Assembly (NCBI RefSeq): GCF_018139145.2
Contig: NC_059471.1
Span: 217,205,494 to 217,269,493 of the forward strand
Origin: Gymnogyps californianus
Taxonomy: Eukaryota; Chordata; Aves; Accipitriformes; Cathartidae
Reading direction: 5' to 3'
Length of the DNA stretch: 64,000 bases
Within the stretch, counting starts at the first letter, position 1, and each line of letters begins with the position of its first letter. Under the pieces are notes generated by a model. That model did not search any database. It saw nothing but the letters and a program-made list of their open reading frames with translations, and was not told where the DNA came from. The position numbers were made by a program, and so were the translations under genes. Positions 12,500 through 34,399 of this stretch are shown here, one piece after another.

Positions 12500-13635
12500 G
12501 AGTTTCCAATGCTTTGTTCTCCCATCGCCTCCACCAGGTGCTCGGTCGGGTCTGTCTGGGCCTATAGCATTTCCAAAACATCCATCCAGCTCAACCTCAC
12601 AGCCCTGTCCCCACCACGGTCCAGACCCTACTCCCTCCCAAGTCCCCATACACAAGGTGTCCCTATACACAATCATCACTGCATTGGGAAGGGAAAAGCA
12701 AGACTGGTCAGGGGACCTCAAGAGGGATTTCCCAGTTTCTCCTCCTGGGAACTCTCTAGGTTTTAAGGTTGTCTTGCAACCATCCCTTTCCCCACCAGCA
12801 CCTTCAGCAGTCACAGCTGGGACAGCATCAACCTCCCCATCCACATGGCACTTCACGAGTGTCCCCAGGTCATCGGTTGGCCCTGGCCAGGGCCACCCCA
12901 TGGCCTCAGGTGAGTTTGGACCCCAAGAGTTGCAGGTGCCTCCCTGGCTGCTCCAGACACACCCCACAGGGTCTGTCCATGTTGCCCAGTCTACCCCTGC
13001 CCACCTTTCCACTGCTCTTCCTTTCCTGGTAGACCTCTGTACCAGTCCTGGGGCTTCAGCTCCCCATACACAGACCGTCCCCGTTCACGCTACTCTTTTC
13101 AACCCTCCACTGAGCCCCAGCTTACCAAGCTCCCGCCCCTTCACCTTGGACTATTCATCCCTTCCTCTAAATCTCCCTTTCTCTTCATCTCCCAGCCCAG
13201 CTCCAAGATGAAACTGCATCTCTTTGCAGTTGTGGGAGGTGGAGAGAAATTTGGCCCTTCTTCCCCAGGAGACGTTTGCCAAAAGCAGCAAAGCAGCTCC
13301 CACCAGCCCCATTCAGGCGTCCAGGGCATGGGCATGGGGAGCACACCAGGTGGGACATTAAGAGGGAACAGGTCTCCGGTTGAAGGGTTGGTAGATGGAC
13401 CCACCAGCCATCTGCAGATGCATAGCTGGAGGCATCTCCTCGCCACCCCACTGGGCACCCAGAGGAGGCAACGCAGCCGAATTCAGCCCCAGTGAGCCCA
13501 TGCTCGGGTGGCCAAGGCTCCTAGCTGACCCACAGCCTGGGGACTCAGGACCCAAATGCAACTGAAGGCTGAAAAGCAAAAACAAAATAAGGGATATGTT
13601 CATATATATTGATTTTCCAATCAGTATACTCATCC
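12500..13635. other. Intergenic DNA, no gene recognised
   Basis: The sequence is C-rich on the plus strand. It carries a 237-codon open frame (12498-13211) made mostly of Ser/Pro/His/Thr with no recognisable domain, no Kozak-type start and an overlapping open frame on the other strand. I read it as composition-driven, not as a gene. Confidence 0.6.
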
Positions 13636-13639
13636 TGAA

Positions 13640-14136
13640 TAATGGATAAGGACATGGACTTGTTGGAGCGAGTCCAGTGGAGGGCCACGAAGATGATCAG
13701 AGGGCTGGAGCACCTCTCCTATGAAGACAGGCTGAGAGAGTTGGGGTTGTTCAGCCTGGAGAAGAGAAGGCTCCGGGGAGACCTTCCAGCAGCCTTCCAG
13801 TACCTAAAGGGGCCCTACAGGAAAGCTGGAGAGGGACTTTTTACAAGGGCGTGTAGTGATAGGACAAGGGGTGATGGCTTCAAACTGAAAGAGGGCAGAT
13901 TAGATTAGATGCAAGGAAGAAGTTCTTCACTGTGAGGGTGGTGAGGCACTGGCACAGGTTGCCCAGAGAGGCTGTGGATGCCCCATCCCTGGCAGTGTTC
14001 AAGGCCAGGTTGGATGGGGCTTTGAGCAGCCTGGTCTAGTGGAAGGTGTCCCTGCCCATGGCAGGGGGGGTGGAACTAGGTGATCTTTAAGGTCCCTTCC
14101 AACCCAAACCATTCTAATATTCTATGATACTATGAT
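13640..14136 (+). mobile_element. CR1 LINE, 5'-truncated 3' end
   Basis: The translation from 13642 ([19 protein letters not shown], later [18 protein letters not shown]) is the C-terminal end of the CR1 ORF2 polyprotein. It is followed by the CR1 3' region (GTGGTGAGGCACTGGCACAGG, TGGATGGGGC) and a terminus of imperfect ATTCTATG-type repeats near 14110-14136. The copy is 5'-truncated, as most CR1 copies are. The open frame ends at 13908, so it is not functional. Confidence 0.9.
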
Positions 14137-14179
14137 AAGATATCAAACAAAATAATACACCAGGCTCTTCAGCATCCCA

Positions 14180-15605
14180 CCCTTATCAGCAGTCCTGGCT
14201 AACCGGGGAGGTCCCAGTTGACTGGAAGTTAGCAAGTGTGACGCCCATCTACAAGAAGGACCAGAAGGAGGATCCAGGGAACTACAGGCCTGTCAGCCTG
14301 ACCTCAGTGCCAGGGAAGGTTGTGGAAGACAACCAGGTGATCAGGCCCAGTCAGCATGGGTTTATGGAAGGCAGGTCCTGCTTGACTAACCTCATCTCCT
14401 TCTATGACAAGGTGACCCACTTAGTGGATGAGGGAAAGGCTGTGGATGTTGTCTACCTGGACTTTAGTAAAGCCTTTGACACTGTTGCCCACAGCATTCT
14501 CCTGGACAGACTGGCTGCTCATGGCTTGGACGGGCGTACTGTTCGCTGGGTAAAAAACTGGCTGGATGGCCGGGCCCAAAGAGTGGTGGTGAAGGGAGTT
14601 AAATCCACTTGGCGGCCAGTCACAAGTGGTCTTCCCCAAGCCTCAGTATTGGGGCCAGTTCTGTTTAATATCTTTATCAATAATTTGGATGAGTACAATA
14701 ATGCCCTCAGTAAATTTGCAGATGACACCAAGCTGGGCGGCAGCGTTGATCTGCTTGAGGGTAGGAAGGCTCTACAGAGGGATCTGGCCAGGCTGGATTG
14801 ATGGGCTGAGGTCAATTGCATGAGGTTCAACAAGGCTAAGCGCTGGGTCCTGCACTTGGGTCACAACAACCCCATGCAACGCCACAGGCTTGGGGAAGAG
14901 TGGCTGGAAAGCTGCCCGTGGAAAAGGACCTGGGGGTGTTGGTCTACAGCCGGCTGAATATGAGCCGACAGTGTGCCTGGGTGGCCAAGAAGGCCAATAG
15001 CATCCTGGCTTGTATCAGAAATAGTGTGGCCAGCAGGACTAGGGAAGTGATTGTCCTCCTGTACTCGGCCCTGGTGAGGCCGCACCTCGAACACTGTGTT
15101 CAGTTTTGGGCCCTCACTACAAGAAAGACCTTGAGGTGCTGGAGCGTGTCCAAAGAAGGGCAATGAAGCTGGTGAAGGGTCTAGAGAACAAGCCCTGTGA
15201 GGAGCGGCTGAGAGAACTGGGGCTGTTTAGCCTGGAGAAAAGAAGGCTTAGGGGAGACCTTCTTGCTCTCTACAACTACCTGAAGGGAGGTTGTAGCGAG
15301 GTGGGGGTCGATCTCTTCTCCCAAGTAACAAGTGATAGGATGAGAGGAAACGGCCTCAAGTTGTGCCAGGGGAGGTTTAGATTGGATATTAGGAAAAATT
15401 TCTTCACTGAAAGGGTTATTGAGCATTGGAACAGGCTGCCCAGGGAAGTGGTGGAGTCACCATCCCTGGAGGTATGTAAAAGACGTGTAGATGTGGCACT
15501 TAGGGACACGATTTAGTAGTGGACTTGGCAGCGTTAGGTTTACGATTGGACTCGATGACCTTAAAGGTCTTTTCCAACCTAAATGATTCTATCATTCTAT
15601 GATTC
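14180..15605 (+). mobile_element. CR1 LINE with partial reverse transcriptase
   Basis: This second CR1 copy is longer and lies directly after the first. The frame 14238-14801 encodes part of a reverse transcriptase: [13 protein letters not shown], then [22 protein letters not shown], then the catalytic FADDT box near 14718. Relative to usual CR1 proteins about 20 residues seem missing between GKVVE and [12 protein letters not shown]. After a stop at 14801 the homology resumes in other frames (from 14900, and 15106-15516 with [16 protein letters not shown]). The element ends in ATTCTATCATTCTATGATTC near 15605. It is 5'-truncated and frame-broken, hence inactive. The 5' boundary is approximate. 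Confidence 0.92.
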
Positions 15606-16925
15606 CCCTCATAGCACACATCTCCAGCAGATAACATGCCAACATGCCCACAGCATCTCTGTGCAATGAACCCCTCCTGCCTCAGCTCCAAGCACATACA
15701 GGTGAGATCTTTCCTTGTTGCAATCTGCTGTAGCCTTGGATTGTATGGCCCTTTATGTACACCGTATATAGCTTTCTGCATTTTTGTAGCTCAACACCCT
15801 ACACATCCGTCCCCCATTGGTATATTGAGCTCTTGTTCAGCAGGACACAGGCATCGTCCCCATTTTACACCCAGGGAAACTGAGGCACATATGGCCACTC
15901 ACATCTGGTCAGGCAAAGCAGGGCAGAGCAAGGTCAGACCTGGCCGGGCACCCAGCTGGACGCACTCTCGTCCCGTTGTGGGTTTGGCCAGACGTGTCCC
16001 CAGGTTGTCCAGGCTCAGCCTTTCTGATGCACAGAGCTGTCTAGAGGAGCCTTGGCACAGCAAGGAGTGACAGAGGGATTTGATCAGAGCCAAGGGCGAA
16101 ATCATTGCTTTGAGCAGAAAGTTGAAGAGGTTTTCCCCTGTGCTCCCCAGTGAGCTCCAGTAAAGCACCGGCCTAGGCTGGGAACAGGCTTTTCCCCACC
16201 ATCAGCTGCCGCAGGGATCTGCACCAGCCCTGGTTGGGGTCTTTTCCCAGCACCATGTTAGACAAAGAGAACATCTCAGCCCCATGCTGGTGCCTGGAAA
16301 TCAAAACATCGCATCCCTGGGACTCACACTGCGTCTTTCTTCTGCTCCCCTTTAACAAAGGCAATTAACATTGAAGCAACGCCATGGGAGCAGATGACCC
16401 CAAGGTGTTTGCTGGGACCAGGCTGTGCTTGCACGTGCAAAGCTGAGACGGGGACAGCAGATACCAGCTGATAGCGAGTGATGGGGAAAGCAGAGATCCT
16501 CCCTCCCCAGCTGCACCCTTGCAGGGGAGTCTCACCCACACCCAGCACTGGCTTGGACAAACCCTTCCAAAATTAATCCGCCTTCTCAACCTCTGCCAAG
16601 CAAGACCAGGGTTTGCTTGGAGGGGCTGAGACACAGGCAGAGGTCAGAGGAGCCAGATTTCCTGAGGAAGCTGGATGGAAATAGGAGCACTGAAATCTCC
16701 ATCAGCACCCACCTGGGTCTGAGAGCGCGCTGAGCCAAGGCCGCCGTGCTTGGGAAGGACAGCGTTGTTGTTTGGGGTGATATGTTCAGTTTTGTAAAAG
16801 CCAGGTGAGGATTCGGTCTTGCCTGCCATTTCATGCAGGGATGAAACCCAAACTCTTGGTATTGCACTCAAAAAGAGCAATCTGCTCAGGCATGGGTGCA
16901 CAGCCACTGCACACTCCCTCGGGCC
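15606..16925. other. Intergenic DNA, no gene recognised
   Basis: No exon-like or RNA-gene feature is seen between the CR1 3' end and the minus-strand tubulin relic. The open frames here have no recognisable similarity. Confidence 0.55.
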
Positions 16926-16927
16926 AA

Positions 16928-17095
16928 CATATCCTTCTGCTTCCACTGCCAGGTCCCTTCCAGCCTCTTCATAATCCTTCCCCCAGGCAGCCAGCTCTTC
17001 CCTGGCCTCCAGGAACCCCCTTGTCCTCCTTCTCCTCTTCCACATGCCAGTGCTCAAAGGCCTCCTTCACCCACATCAGAGCAAACCAGAGATAC
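16928..17095 (-). pseudogene. Alpha-tubulin C-terminal relic
   Basis: Read on the minus strand, the stretch from about 17095 down to 16928 follows the last part of alpha-tubulin exon 4. It begins with the counterpart of [15 protein letters not shown], here LMWVKEAFEHWHV. After a frame change come FLEAREELAAWGKDYEEAGRD and an acidic end, AVEAEGY. The region between HWHV and FLEARE is frameshifted. Nothing convincing of the rest of the gene lies further up the minus strand (above 17.1 kb), so this is a terminal fragment. It is a separate copy from the two intact genes and lies head-to-head with copy A. Confidence 0.8.
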
Positions 17096-17477
17096 TGCAG
17101 TGATTTAGGCAATCCCCAAGGACAGCAGGTCCTGAACCCCCTCCTGGGATCAATAAGGCCCCATGCACATCTGGCTGAGGAAAGGATTCAGGGAGTGTAA
17201 CTCAACGGGCATTGAGCATCTGGCCGAAAATACGCTCCTGCTGTGTGAAGAGGTACCCACGTTCACATCCATGGGGTCTTGCCTAGAACAAACAAGCCAA
17301 TTTCCAGCAGCAACCACGGGCAGAGTTAGCCCATGCTCCTCAGGACAGAGAGCACCAGGAACATGGTGGCCTTGCAGAGAGTTACATCAGGAGCTGAGTC
17401 CTAAGCAGCGGGGTGAGATGCACTTCAGGCTGCAGATACACCTACAGGAAGCCATCCCTGGTGGCATGAAGGCCTCC

Positions 17478-17582
17478 TCCTGGGATGTCCTGCCCTGCTC
17501 CTGCGATGTCCCATCCTGCTCTTGGGACGTTCTGTCCCACTCCTGGGATGGTCTGTCCTGTTCTTGGGATGTTCTGCCCTGC
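17478..17582. repeat. 21-bp minisatellite, five copies
   Basis: Five consecutive 21-base units of the type TCCTGGGATGTCCTGCCCTGC run from 17478 to 17582. Because the period is a multiple of three, one plus-strand frame reads as a seven-residue repeat (SWDVLPC, SCDVPSC, SWDVLSH, SWDGLSC, SWDVLPC). The surrounding frame has no gene features, so I regard the peptide repeat as incidental. Confidence 0.85.
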
Positions 17583-17589
17583 TCTGAGC

Positions 17590-19050
17590 TGGGCCAGGCA
17601 GGGCTGTGACAAGCTCACGCGGGAACACAGCCACCCCAGCCACCCACAAGCTCTGCATGGATCCCCCTCAGCACAACTCGTGACATGGACAGGAGGATAT
17701 TAAGATGCAAAAGCCAACCCCGTTCTCAGAGGAGGGTGAGAAACTGCCCCCACTCTCAGCCCCAACTCCGCTGGCTGCTGGATGGGTCATCTGCTCTGCT
17801 CCGTGTCCCTCTCATGTGCTTTTGCTTTGACTTGTGGACCATTGCCTTCCTGACCATTTTCTGCGGGTTGTAGCCCTGGGAGAGTCCTGTTTTCTGCTCC
17901 CCTTCTTAGAAGACCCCAACCCTCCCACTGAACCCAAGAAGGGTGGTGGGACAGAGGGTAACCCACCCGTGTCCAGGGCACCAGACCATGAGGTTTAATA
18001 GTTCCCATAGAGGCAGTCTTCATGTCTTAAGTCTAGATCAGACTTTAAAACTTGTGTTTCTGGCCTCTGGGACATCCGTGTCAGTGAGTTTCTTGCTTTC
18101 ATGTATGCTGCATGGAAAATAAAACCATTGTCCATTTGCAATGGGATGGTCTCATTGGTGTCTCTCAGTCCTGCTGTTAGACCATATACCGTCGCCTCTC
18201 TCCACGGCTGTCCCAGGTCCTCCGGGACATCCATCATCCCCACATCGCATAACAGCCTCAGCATCTCTGAAATATTTTTTGCCACCTGACAGCTGTTATC
18301 CCTATTTTAGAGAAGGGACACTGAGGAACAGAGAAGTCCCCTCTCTCTTCAGCATGCCAGCAGCACACAGTTCCCTCGCTCCCCTTTGGCAGTGGGACTC
18401 AGCTCCATGGGGCAGGCTGGGGAGAGCTCTGGTCTCTGCACCGTCCATGGCCTGGGGCCAGGGAGGAAGATGCTGCAACATTCAGGCATGGCCAGGGTAG
18501 CTGGGTTGCATTCAATGAGCCAGCGCTGCCCTGGAGCTGGGAGAGCCTGGCTTTCTCTGGCACCAGTTGGAGAAACCATCCCAGACCCATGACGTTACCC
18601 AAAGGCAGGAGCCCCATCCTGCAACTCCTGTCCACCCCCCGGAGATTCAACAGATGTGCTGTTTGCATGTGGAATAGGGGAATGGAAAGTAGAAAGCACA
18701 TTTCCAGCCCTGAAGATTGCAAAGAAAGTCTTAAAAATGAGCCTCATTCTTTAAATTAATAAATAAATCAACATACCAGATACTCCTCCCCAAAAAAAAC
18801 ATTCGAAGCTCTTTGCCTGATTTCACAGAAAGTGTTCTTAGATGTCATGGGGAAAGCAATACTGAAGGAGTATTTAAAAGCCAAAGAAACTCCAAACTCC
18901 ACGGGTCTGCAGGTGCAAGTCCTTCAAAGCCCCTTGATTGCCCCACATGGCTATCCCTCCCGGGGCAGAAACACCTGAACCCTTTGCCAGCGGGTGCCTG
19001 CACGAGGAGGGGGCGAGAGGAGGGAGCCCTTTAGCAGAGAGCCCAGCTCT
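17590..19050. other. Spacer before tubulin copy A, no gene recognised
   Basis: No coding exon is seen. The stretch from about 18800 to 19050 is the immediate upstream region of tubulin copy A and becomes more GC-rich toward the TATA box. Confidence 0.5.
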
Positions 19051-19056
19051 ACCCGC

Positions 19057-19064
19057 TATAAAAG
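19057..19064 (+). promoter_or_regulatory. TATA box of alpha-tubulin copy A
   Basis: TATAAAAG lies 90 bases upstream of the start codon of tubulin copy A in a GC-rich setting (CCCGCTATAAAAGGCCC). With initiation about 30 bases downstream this gives a 5'UTR of about 60 bases, which is ordinary for an alpha-tubulin gene. Confidence 0.75.
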
Positions 19065-19146
19065 GCCCACGAGGGAGGCAGGCAGGGTGTGTTCTCAGTG
19101 TGGTGGTGGTTGTGATTGTGTTGAGGAGCCCAGGTGGTTCAGAGCC

Positions 19147-23173
<4,027 letters not shown>

Positions 23174-23345
23174 TATTCTTACCTGTGGGAAAGCAGTTTG
23201 GATGAAGCTTTTTGTATCCTAGTCTTGCAATTCCTTCCAGAGAAGGGAGTTGTGGCCTGGGTCTGAGGAAATGTGACTTGGAAGCTCTGCAGCTTGGCCA
23301 AAAGCAACTCTTTGGTCAAGACTTGTATATGCACAGTGTTGGCTG

Positions 23346-23351
23346 AATAAA
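23346..23351 (+). terminator. Polyadenylation signal of tubulin copy A
   Basis: AATAAA lies 173 bases after the stop codon of copy A, followed by T/GT-rich sequence (TCTTCTCCTGTCTTGATGTG). This gives a 3'UTR of about 190-200 bases. Confidence 0.8.
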
Positions 23352-23369
23352 TGTTGACCAGCAAAACAT

Positions 23370-26300
23370 CTTCTCCTGTCTTGATGTGCCACCTAAATGG
23401 CTTGGGGGGCGCTTGGGGAGGCAGGGTGTGTGGTGCCTGCAGGGTGGTTCCCATGTTGCCTTGGTCACTGCAGTCCTACCTGTAGGGCTTTCCTGCTTGT
23501 AGATGCTGGGGTGAGCCCTGTGAACTGGGGTGGAGGACAGCACGATGTGAGTCATCTGCCCTGGGGTTGAACTACTGTGTTCAAATGAACATTGAGTGAT
23601 GATCCATTCAGGCACTGGCTGCCCATGGCCTCTGTGTAGGCTCAAACACAGCCGGCTCTGGGTTTTCTGTTCTGCAGTCTGCTCCAAGGCATAGCAGGGA
23701 GTGGGATCAGGTTTCCCTGGTCCCCCTGTTGCCATGCAGAGCCCTGCTAAAGCAATCCATGTCCTGCTGCTAGGGCTGGGCCTGCCTGGAAGTCTAACTG
23801 GAGTGGAGATGAGAATTCAAATACCTTGGCTGTCTGGCAGGCCCCTGCAAAAGCACCCAAACCATGTCCTAGCTTGAAGTTCTAAAGCAAGGAGCTGTCA
23901 ACCCACTTAGACTTTGTCCCTCTTGTGCTGGGTGACGGCTGCTCCCCAGACATGATGGATGCAAGAGCCCCTGCCAACAGCTAATGAGCTGAAAAAGGGG
24001 ATTTAACTTGATCTCTGCAGGTCCCCTGGACTGCAGCAGGTTATTTCTCCACTGGGGAGTCTCCTCCCAGTAAGTGATCCAAGAAAAGGAGCTGGCTGGG
24101 ATATGGTGGGGAAGCTGGATCTGCAGTCAGGCTATAATTGAAGGGCTGACAGTGTTGGCTCTGGGTTGCACTGGAGGAAGGCTTAAACAACCTGAGGCAA
24201 GGGTGGGGGGGGTGGTTATTGTTAAAGCCTGTCTCCGCTTGCTGGGCTCCTGGGAGTGTGGCAATCTCCCAAGGTCAACAAGGTGGGAGCTCCTAGGGGC
24301 TGTCTCGCCTCCAGTTGCCCTCTTCCTGGGGGAGCAATGCTGCTTGGACTGGTGGGACTGGCAATGTGATGACTGCAGAAGAGGGAATGAGCTCTCCTGT
24401 GCCTCCTTTGAGCCTCCCAGGACCTCTAGATATAGCTTTATGCGCTGGGAAATGCCTCTCTGCAGAGGGCTGATGTAGACCCCAAAATGATGCCCAAACC
24501 TTTGTCCAGGAGGGGGGAAAAAAAGAAGGGACAAAGCAGAAAGGAAGTAGCTCAGGCAGGTGCCATGCCAGCTCTGCCTTCTCCTCCTGGGTACTTGGCC
24601 AGGAGCTGAGTGACGGTTGCCTGATTTTTTTTTTTTGGTGGGGGGAGCTTTTCTTCTGCTCAGCACAGATGTCCTGGGATAGGGGTCTTGTCTTGGGGTT
24701 CATGGTCTGTCCTCCTTTTGGTCCACTGGCAAAGCAGGTCATCTCCCTGCCCATAGCGCAGGGCTGCAGGAGGGAGGCACAGCAGCTGTACCGTGTCTGG
24801 TGGCCTGAGGTTGCATTTAGACCATCTCATTTTATGACACTGGAAGGGCTTCATCTCCATGGATCTGTTGAACGCTCTGCTTTCTTGGAGGGTAAACCTC
24901 CTGCTTGCAAAAAGTACTAATTTTATTTTTTTCTTCTCATTTAAATCTTCTGGTGTGCCTGATAGCTCTTGAATGCAGAGCTGTATGGTGTGAGCTGCTG
25001 CACAGCTCTCACCCATGCTGGGAGTGGAGGAAAAGTCTGGCTGTTAGTCCACTGGGGACACGTGCATCTCTGCAGCCACAGCACAGTCCTGCCCACTGCC
25101 CTGACAGCCTTGCAGCTCCATCAGGGCATTTTTGTGAATGCTCATGAGCTTCAGGCTCATTAGGTTGCGATGGCAGCAGGATCATTTCTATCACGTCTGT
25201 GTGCAATGGCCCTAAACTGGGCCCAGAAGTGATGATGGAGTGAGACAGTTTGTCCCCCAGCCAGATGAAGACCATGTCCCCATGTGCTGAAGACCAACCC
25301 CCCCTAAGCAGCCTCATCACCACTGGCCCCACCAGGACCATGCACAGCTTCCCCAACTTCTCCAGACACAGCTTTCGGCTTGCATCGGGCCGTGGCATGG
25401 AAGCAAGAGGCAGCAGGTGCTGCTGGATCAGGGCTGGATAGCACCAAGGAAGAGGGAACTTGCCCAAGACCTTGTGAGAAGTCAGTGGCAGAGCTCTGCA
25501 GGCACCTTGAGCCTCCTCCCCGCAGGACAACGATGAACAAATCTGCCCTGACCCCTGTGATCTACCCTTATTGCGGTAATCAAGTAGTGAATGAATGGTG
25601 GTGAACGGGCTGGAGCAATGTGGTGGAAACATGGATCCTGCAGGCTACTCCATGTGTTGCTTTTTTTTATGACCAGCTTTGTTATTCCAGCACACAGGTA
25701 GGAAAAATAAAGCTGAAGCTGTGCAATGAAGTGTGTGCTGCTCTTGGGCGTGGGTCTGGAGGATCTATTGCTCATGGAGGGGCCAAAGCATTGCCTATGG
25801 CCATCGAGTTGGAGATGCCAACTCCCCGGAAGCCATGGGATTGCCCTCCCTTCCAAGGAAAATCCTTTCCTGCCCTCCCTTACTGCATTTGTGGGAGGGC
25901 AGGAGCAGGTCTGTGCTGACAAATGTACAGGAATAATTGATTGCAGTAATAAAAAATTACACCAGTCCCGGTGCTGTGCTGATTGCTTTCCAAGCTGCAG
26001 GAGCATGTGGCTGGACTCCTGCCCTTGCTCAGCCACGTTGGGTTGGCTTGTGGCTCAAGGTGGGAGTGATCCTCACCCCATATCCACCCCAGGCTGCTGT
26101 CATTCACATTTTTGGGAAATTGAACGAGTGGCTTCCAGCCCCAGTTGTCTGTGGGGAATGGAGCCATCAGGGAAAGGTGGCAGCCCTCAAGACCATGCCT
26201 GGAAACGTTCCAGCACATTTACCTGTGGGCACAGAGACAGAAGTCATCTTTGCTCTTTTAAAAAGCATCTTTGAGCCCTGAACAGTCTCATTTCTGGCAA

Positions 26301-27660
26301 ATGGAGCAGTTACCGTTCCCCTGGGAGGGTTATTGTCAGTGCTGGGGGCATGGTGTGAGGACAGCCAACTGGAAACCCAGGAGGTGGGTTGGCCCTGTCC
26401 CCAGGAATCAGGGGATGGAAAGTGGCCGCCTAGGGTGGACAAGAGGAGACCCACTCAGCCCCATGGTCTTTGGGCTGACCAGCTTCGGGGTGCCTCAATG
26501 GGCTCCATCACCCTAGCAGAACTGAAGATGAAGGAGAGGACCCATCAGATGAGGCAGGAGCTGGTTACCATCCCCAGAAGGACCAGCCTCAGAGGGTAGT
26601 CTGATGCTCGGCCTCCCCAAGAGCAATGGGACATACCTAACATTTTAGCTCAGGCAATCTCACAGCAGTGAGTTGAGCACAGAGGAGGCTTCAGCCCAAC
26701 AGGGATCTTCCTAGGGGTCCATCTACTGCCTGTTCATGCTGTCAGCACCCTGGCTTTTTAGGCTAACCGCAGCCAACAATGAGCTCTGAGCTCCTTCCAC
26801 CTCCATCTCCCAAGTATAGGACACAGCAGCACCTCCCCATCCCTCTAACCATTCCTGGCTGGATCTCCCAGTGCAACAATTCAGGAACATCTCCAGAATC
26901 ATACCCCCATCAGAGAGAGGGCAGCTGTAGCTACAGGGCATGGAGGAGGTCTGGGGTGGGGGGAAAGACTGACTCCACTTTGAGACAGAGCCCAGCATTG
27001 AAATAAAGGGTGGATGTAGGGCTATGGTATACAACACACACAAAATGTAATGCAACAGCAATAAGCAGGGCACCTAGAGACTCAACGCAGCACAGAGCCA
27101 GCCATCCTCCTCTCCCACAGGCTTATGAACATGCCCTCTCTTTATCTTACCAGGGGCATTTCATTGCTTTTCCTCCTGAGTCACCCCATCACATGGACCT
27201 GGCTCACCTCCTCCGGGCAAACTCCCATCCCAGGCACATGGGACTGGTTTCACACTCACACCAGCTCCTGAGCAAGACCCCAGCCCAGAGCTACAGCACT
27301 ACACCACCCAGGACTTGCTCAGGCAATTTCAAGCTTTACCAGAGATGGTGAGGAGGCAAAACCCCACCAGAAAGGTGGTCTTTACCCAGGCACCACTTCC
27401 CATTATGGTACTGGTCAAACTGGGGATTCCCTGCCTGCTCCCAGACATGTTTCCTCTAAGAACAGCATCCAGCTCCAGACAGACAAGTCCCTGCAGTATA
27501 TAGGACACTTCCCTCACAGCAATAATTAAGGTTGATCATCCTCACAGATGGCCTAGCCAGAGCACACCCTTATCAGCATTGCTCTTCTCCCCAAGATGAC
27601 ATCCATGCAGTAGGGACCTCACTACACAAACACCCTGGTTAAATCCAAAGAACTCAGAGC
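23370..27660. other. Spacer between convergent tubulin genes, no gene recognised
   Basis: This 4.3-kb spacer separates the 3' ends of copies A and B. It contains several open frames of 100-200 codons on both strands (for example 25009-25632 minus and 25726-26274 plus), but they overlap each other, lack known domains and have skewed composition. A T-run (about 24625-24634) and short A-runs occur. No RNA gene was recognised. Confidence 0.5.
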
Positions 27661-27674
27661 AAAAAAAAAAAGTC

Positions 27675-27680
27675 TTTATT
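27675..27680 (-). terminator. Polyadenylation signal of TUBAL3 (copy B)
   Basis: On the minus strand AATAAA lies about 440 bases after the TUBAL3 stop codon. It is bracketed on the plus strand by two A-runs (27661-27671 and about 27688-27704), that is, T-runs in the transcript direction. A longer 3'UTR than that of copy A follows from this. Confidence 0.6.
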
Positions 27681-28119
27681 CAAATACAAAAAAAAAAAAA
27701 AAAAGACAGTTGCATAGAAGTGTACAGGTGCATTTCTAATTAAAAGGTGCTTTTACAGTAAAAGCCACAGCAAGAGTTTGCCATTTCAGCCAAAGCAGGC
27801 AGCTTGCAACATTCCCCTGGACTAGGAACCAGGATCCTCTGCCTAGGCAGGATGCATCCCCAACACTAAGTCAGGCACCTATTCAGCTTCACTCATCAAT
27901 AAACAGCAGTGTGATAAAGCTCGAGACACCCATGCTACAGAAGTGCACTATGAGCACGTAGACTATGCAAGCAGAAAAGGTATAATATGTCAAACAGTAG
28001 CGTTGAGGTTCAGGACAGTCCTTTGGCACCTCCAGGCACTCAGGACCAGTTTAGCCTGATGACAGAGGGTTTGGTATTTCATCTGAGGTTTGACTTCATT
28101 AAGAACAGACTGCAGTTTG

Positions 28120-34323
<6,204 letters not shown>

Positions 34324-34384
34324 GGTGAGACTGGAGGCTTGCTAAGATCTAAGCAAAACAGCTGCTGCCTCTGCCTCTCCCTGC

Positions 34385-34395
34385 AACTTTATAGC
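34385..34395 (-). promoter_or_regulatory. TATA box of TUBAL3 (copy B)
   Basis: The minus strand reads GCTATAAAGTT about 65 bases upstream of the start codon. Initiation about 30 bases downstream leaves a 5'UTR of about 35-40 bases. The flanking sequence differs from the promoter of copy A, so the two genes are likely to be expressed differently. Confidence 0.7.
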
Positions 34396-34399
34396 CCAG

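Noticed and set aside
12498..13211. 237-codon Ser/Pro-rich open frame after UCN3
   Set aside because: It starts before the UCN3 poly(A) region is cleared, has no domain, and is explained by C-rich composition.
14238..15516. Active CR1 retrotransposon
   Set aside because: The reverse-transcriptase frame is 5'-truncated, has an internal deletion and stops at 14801, with homology continuing in other frames.
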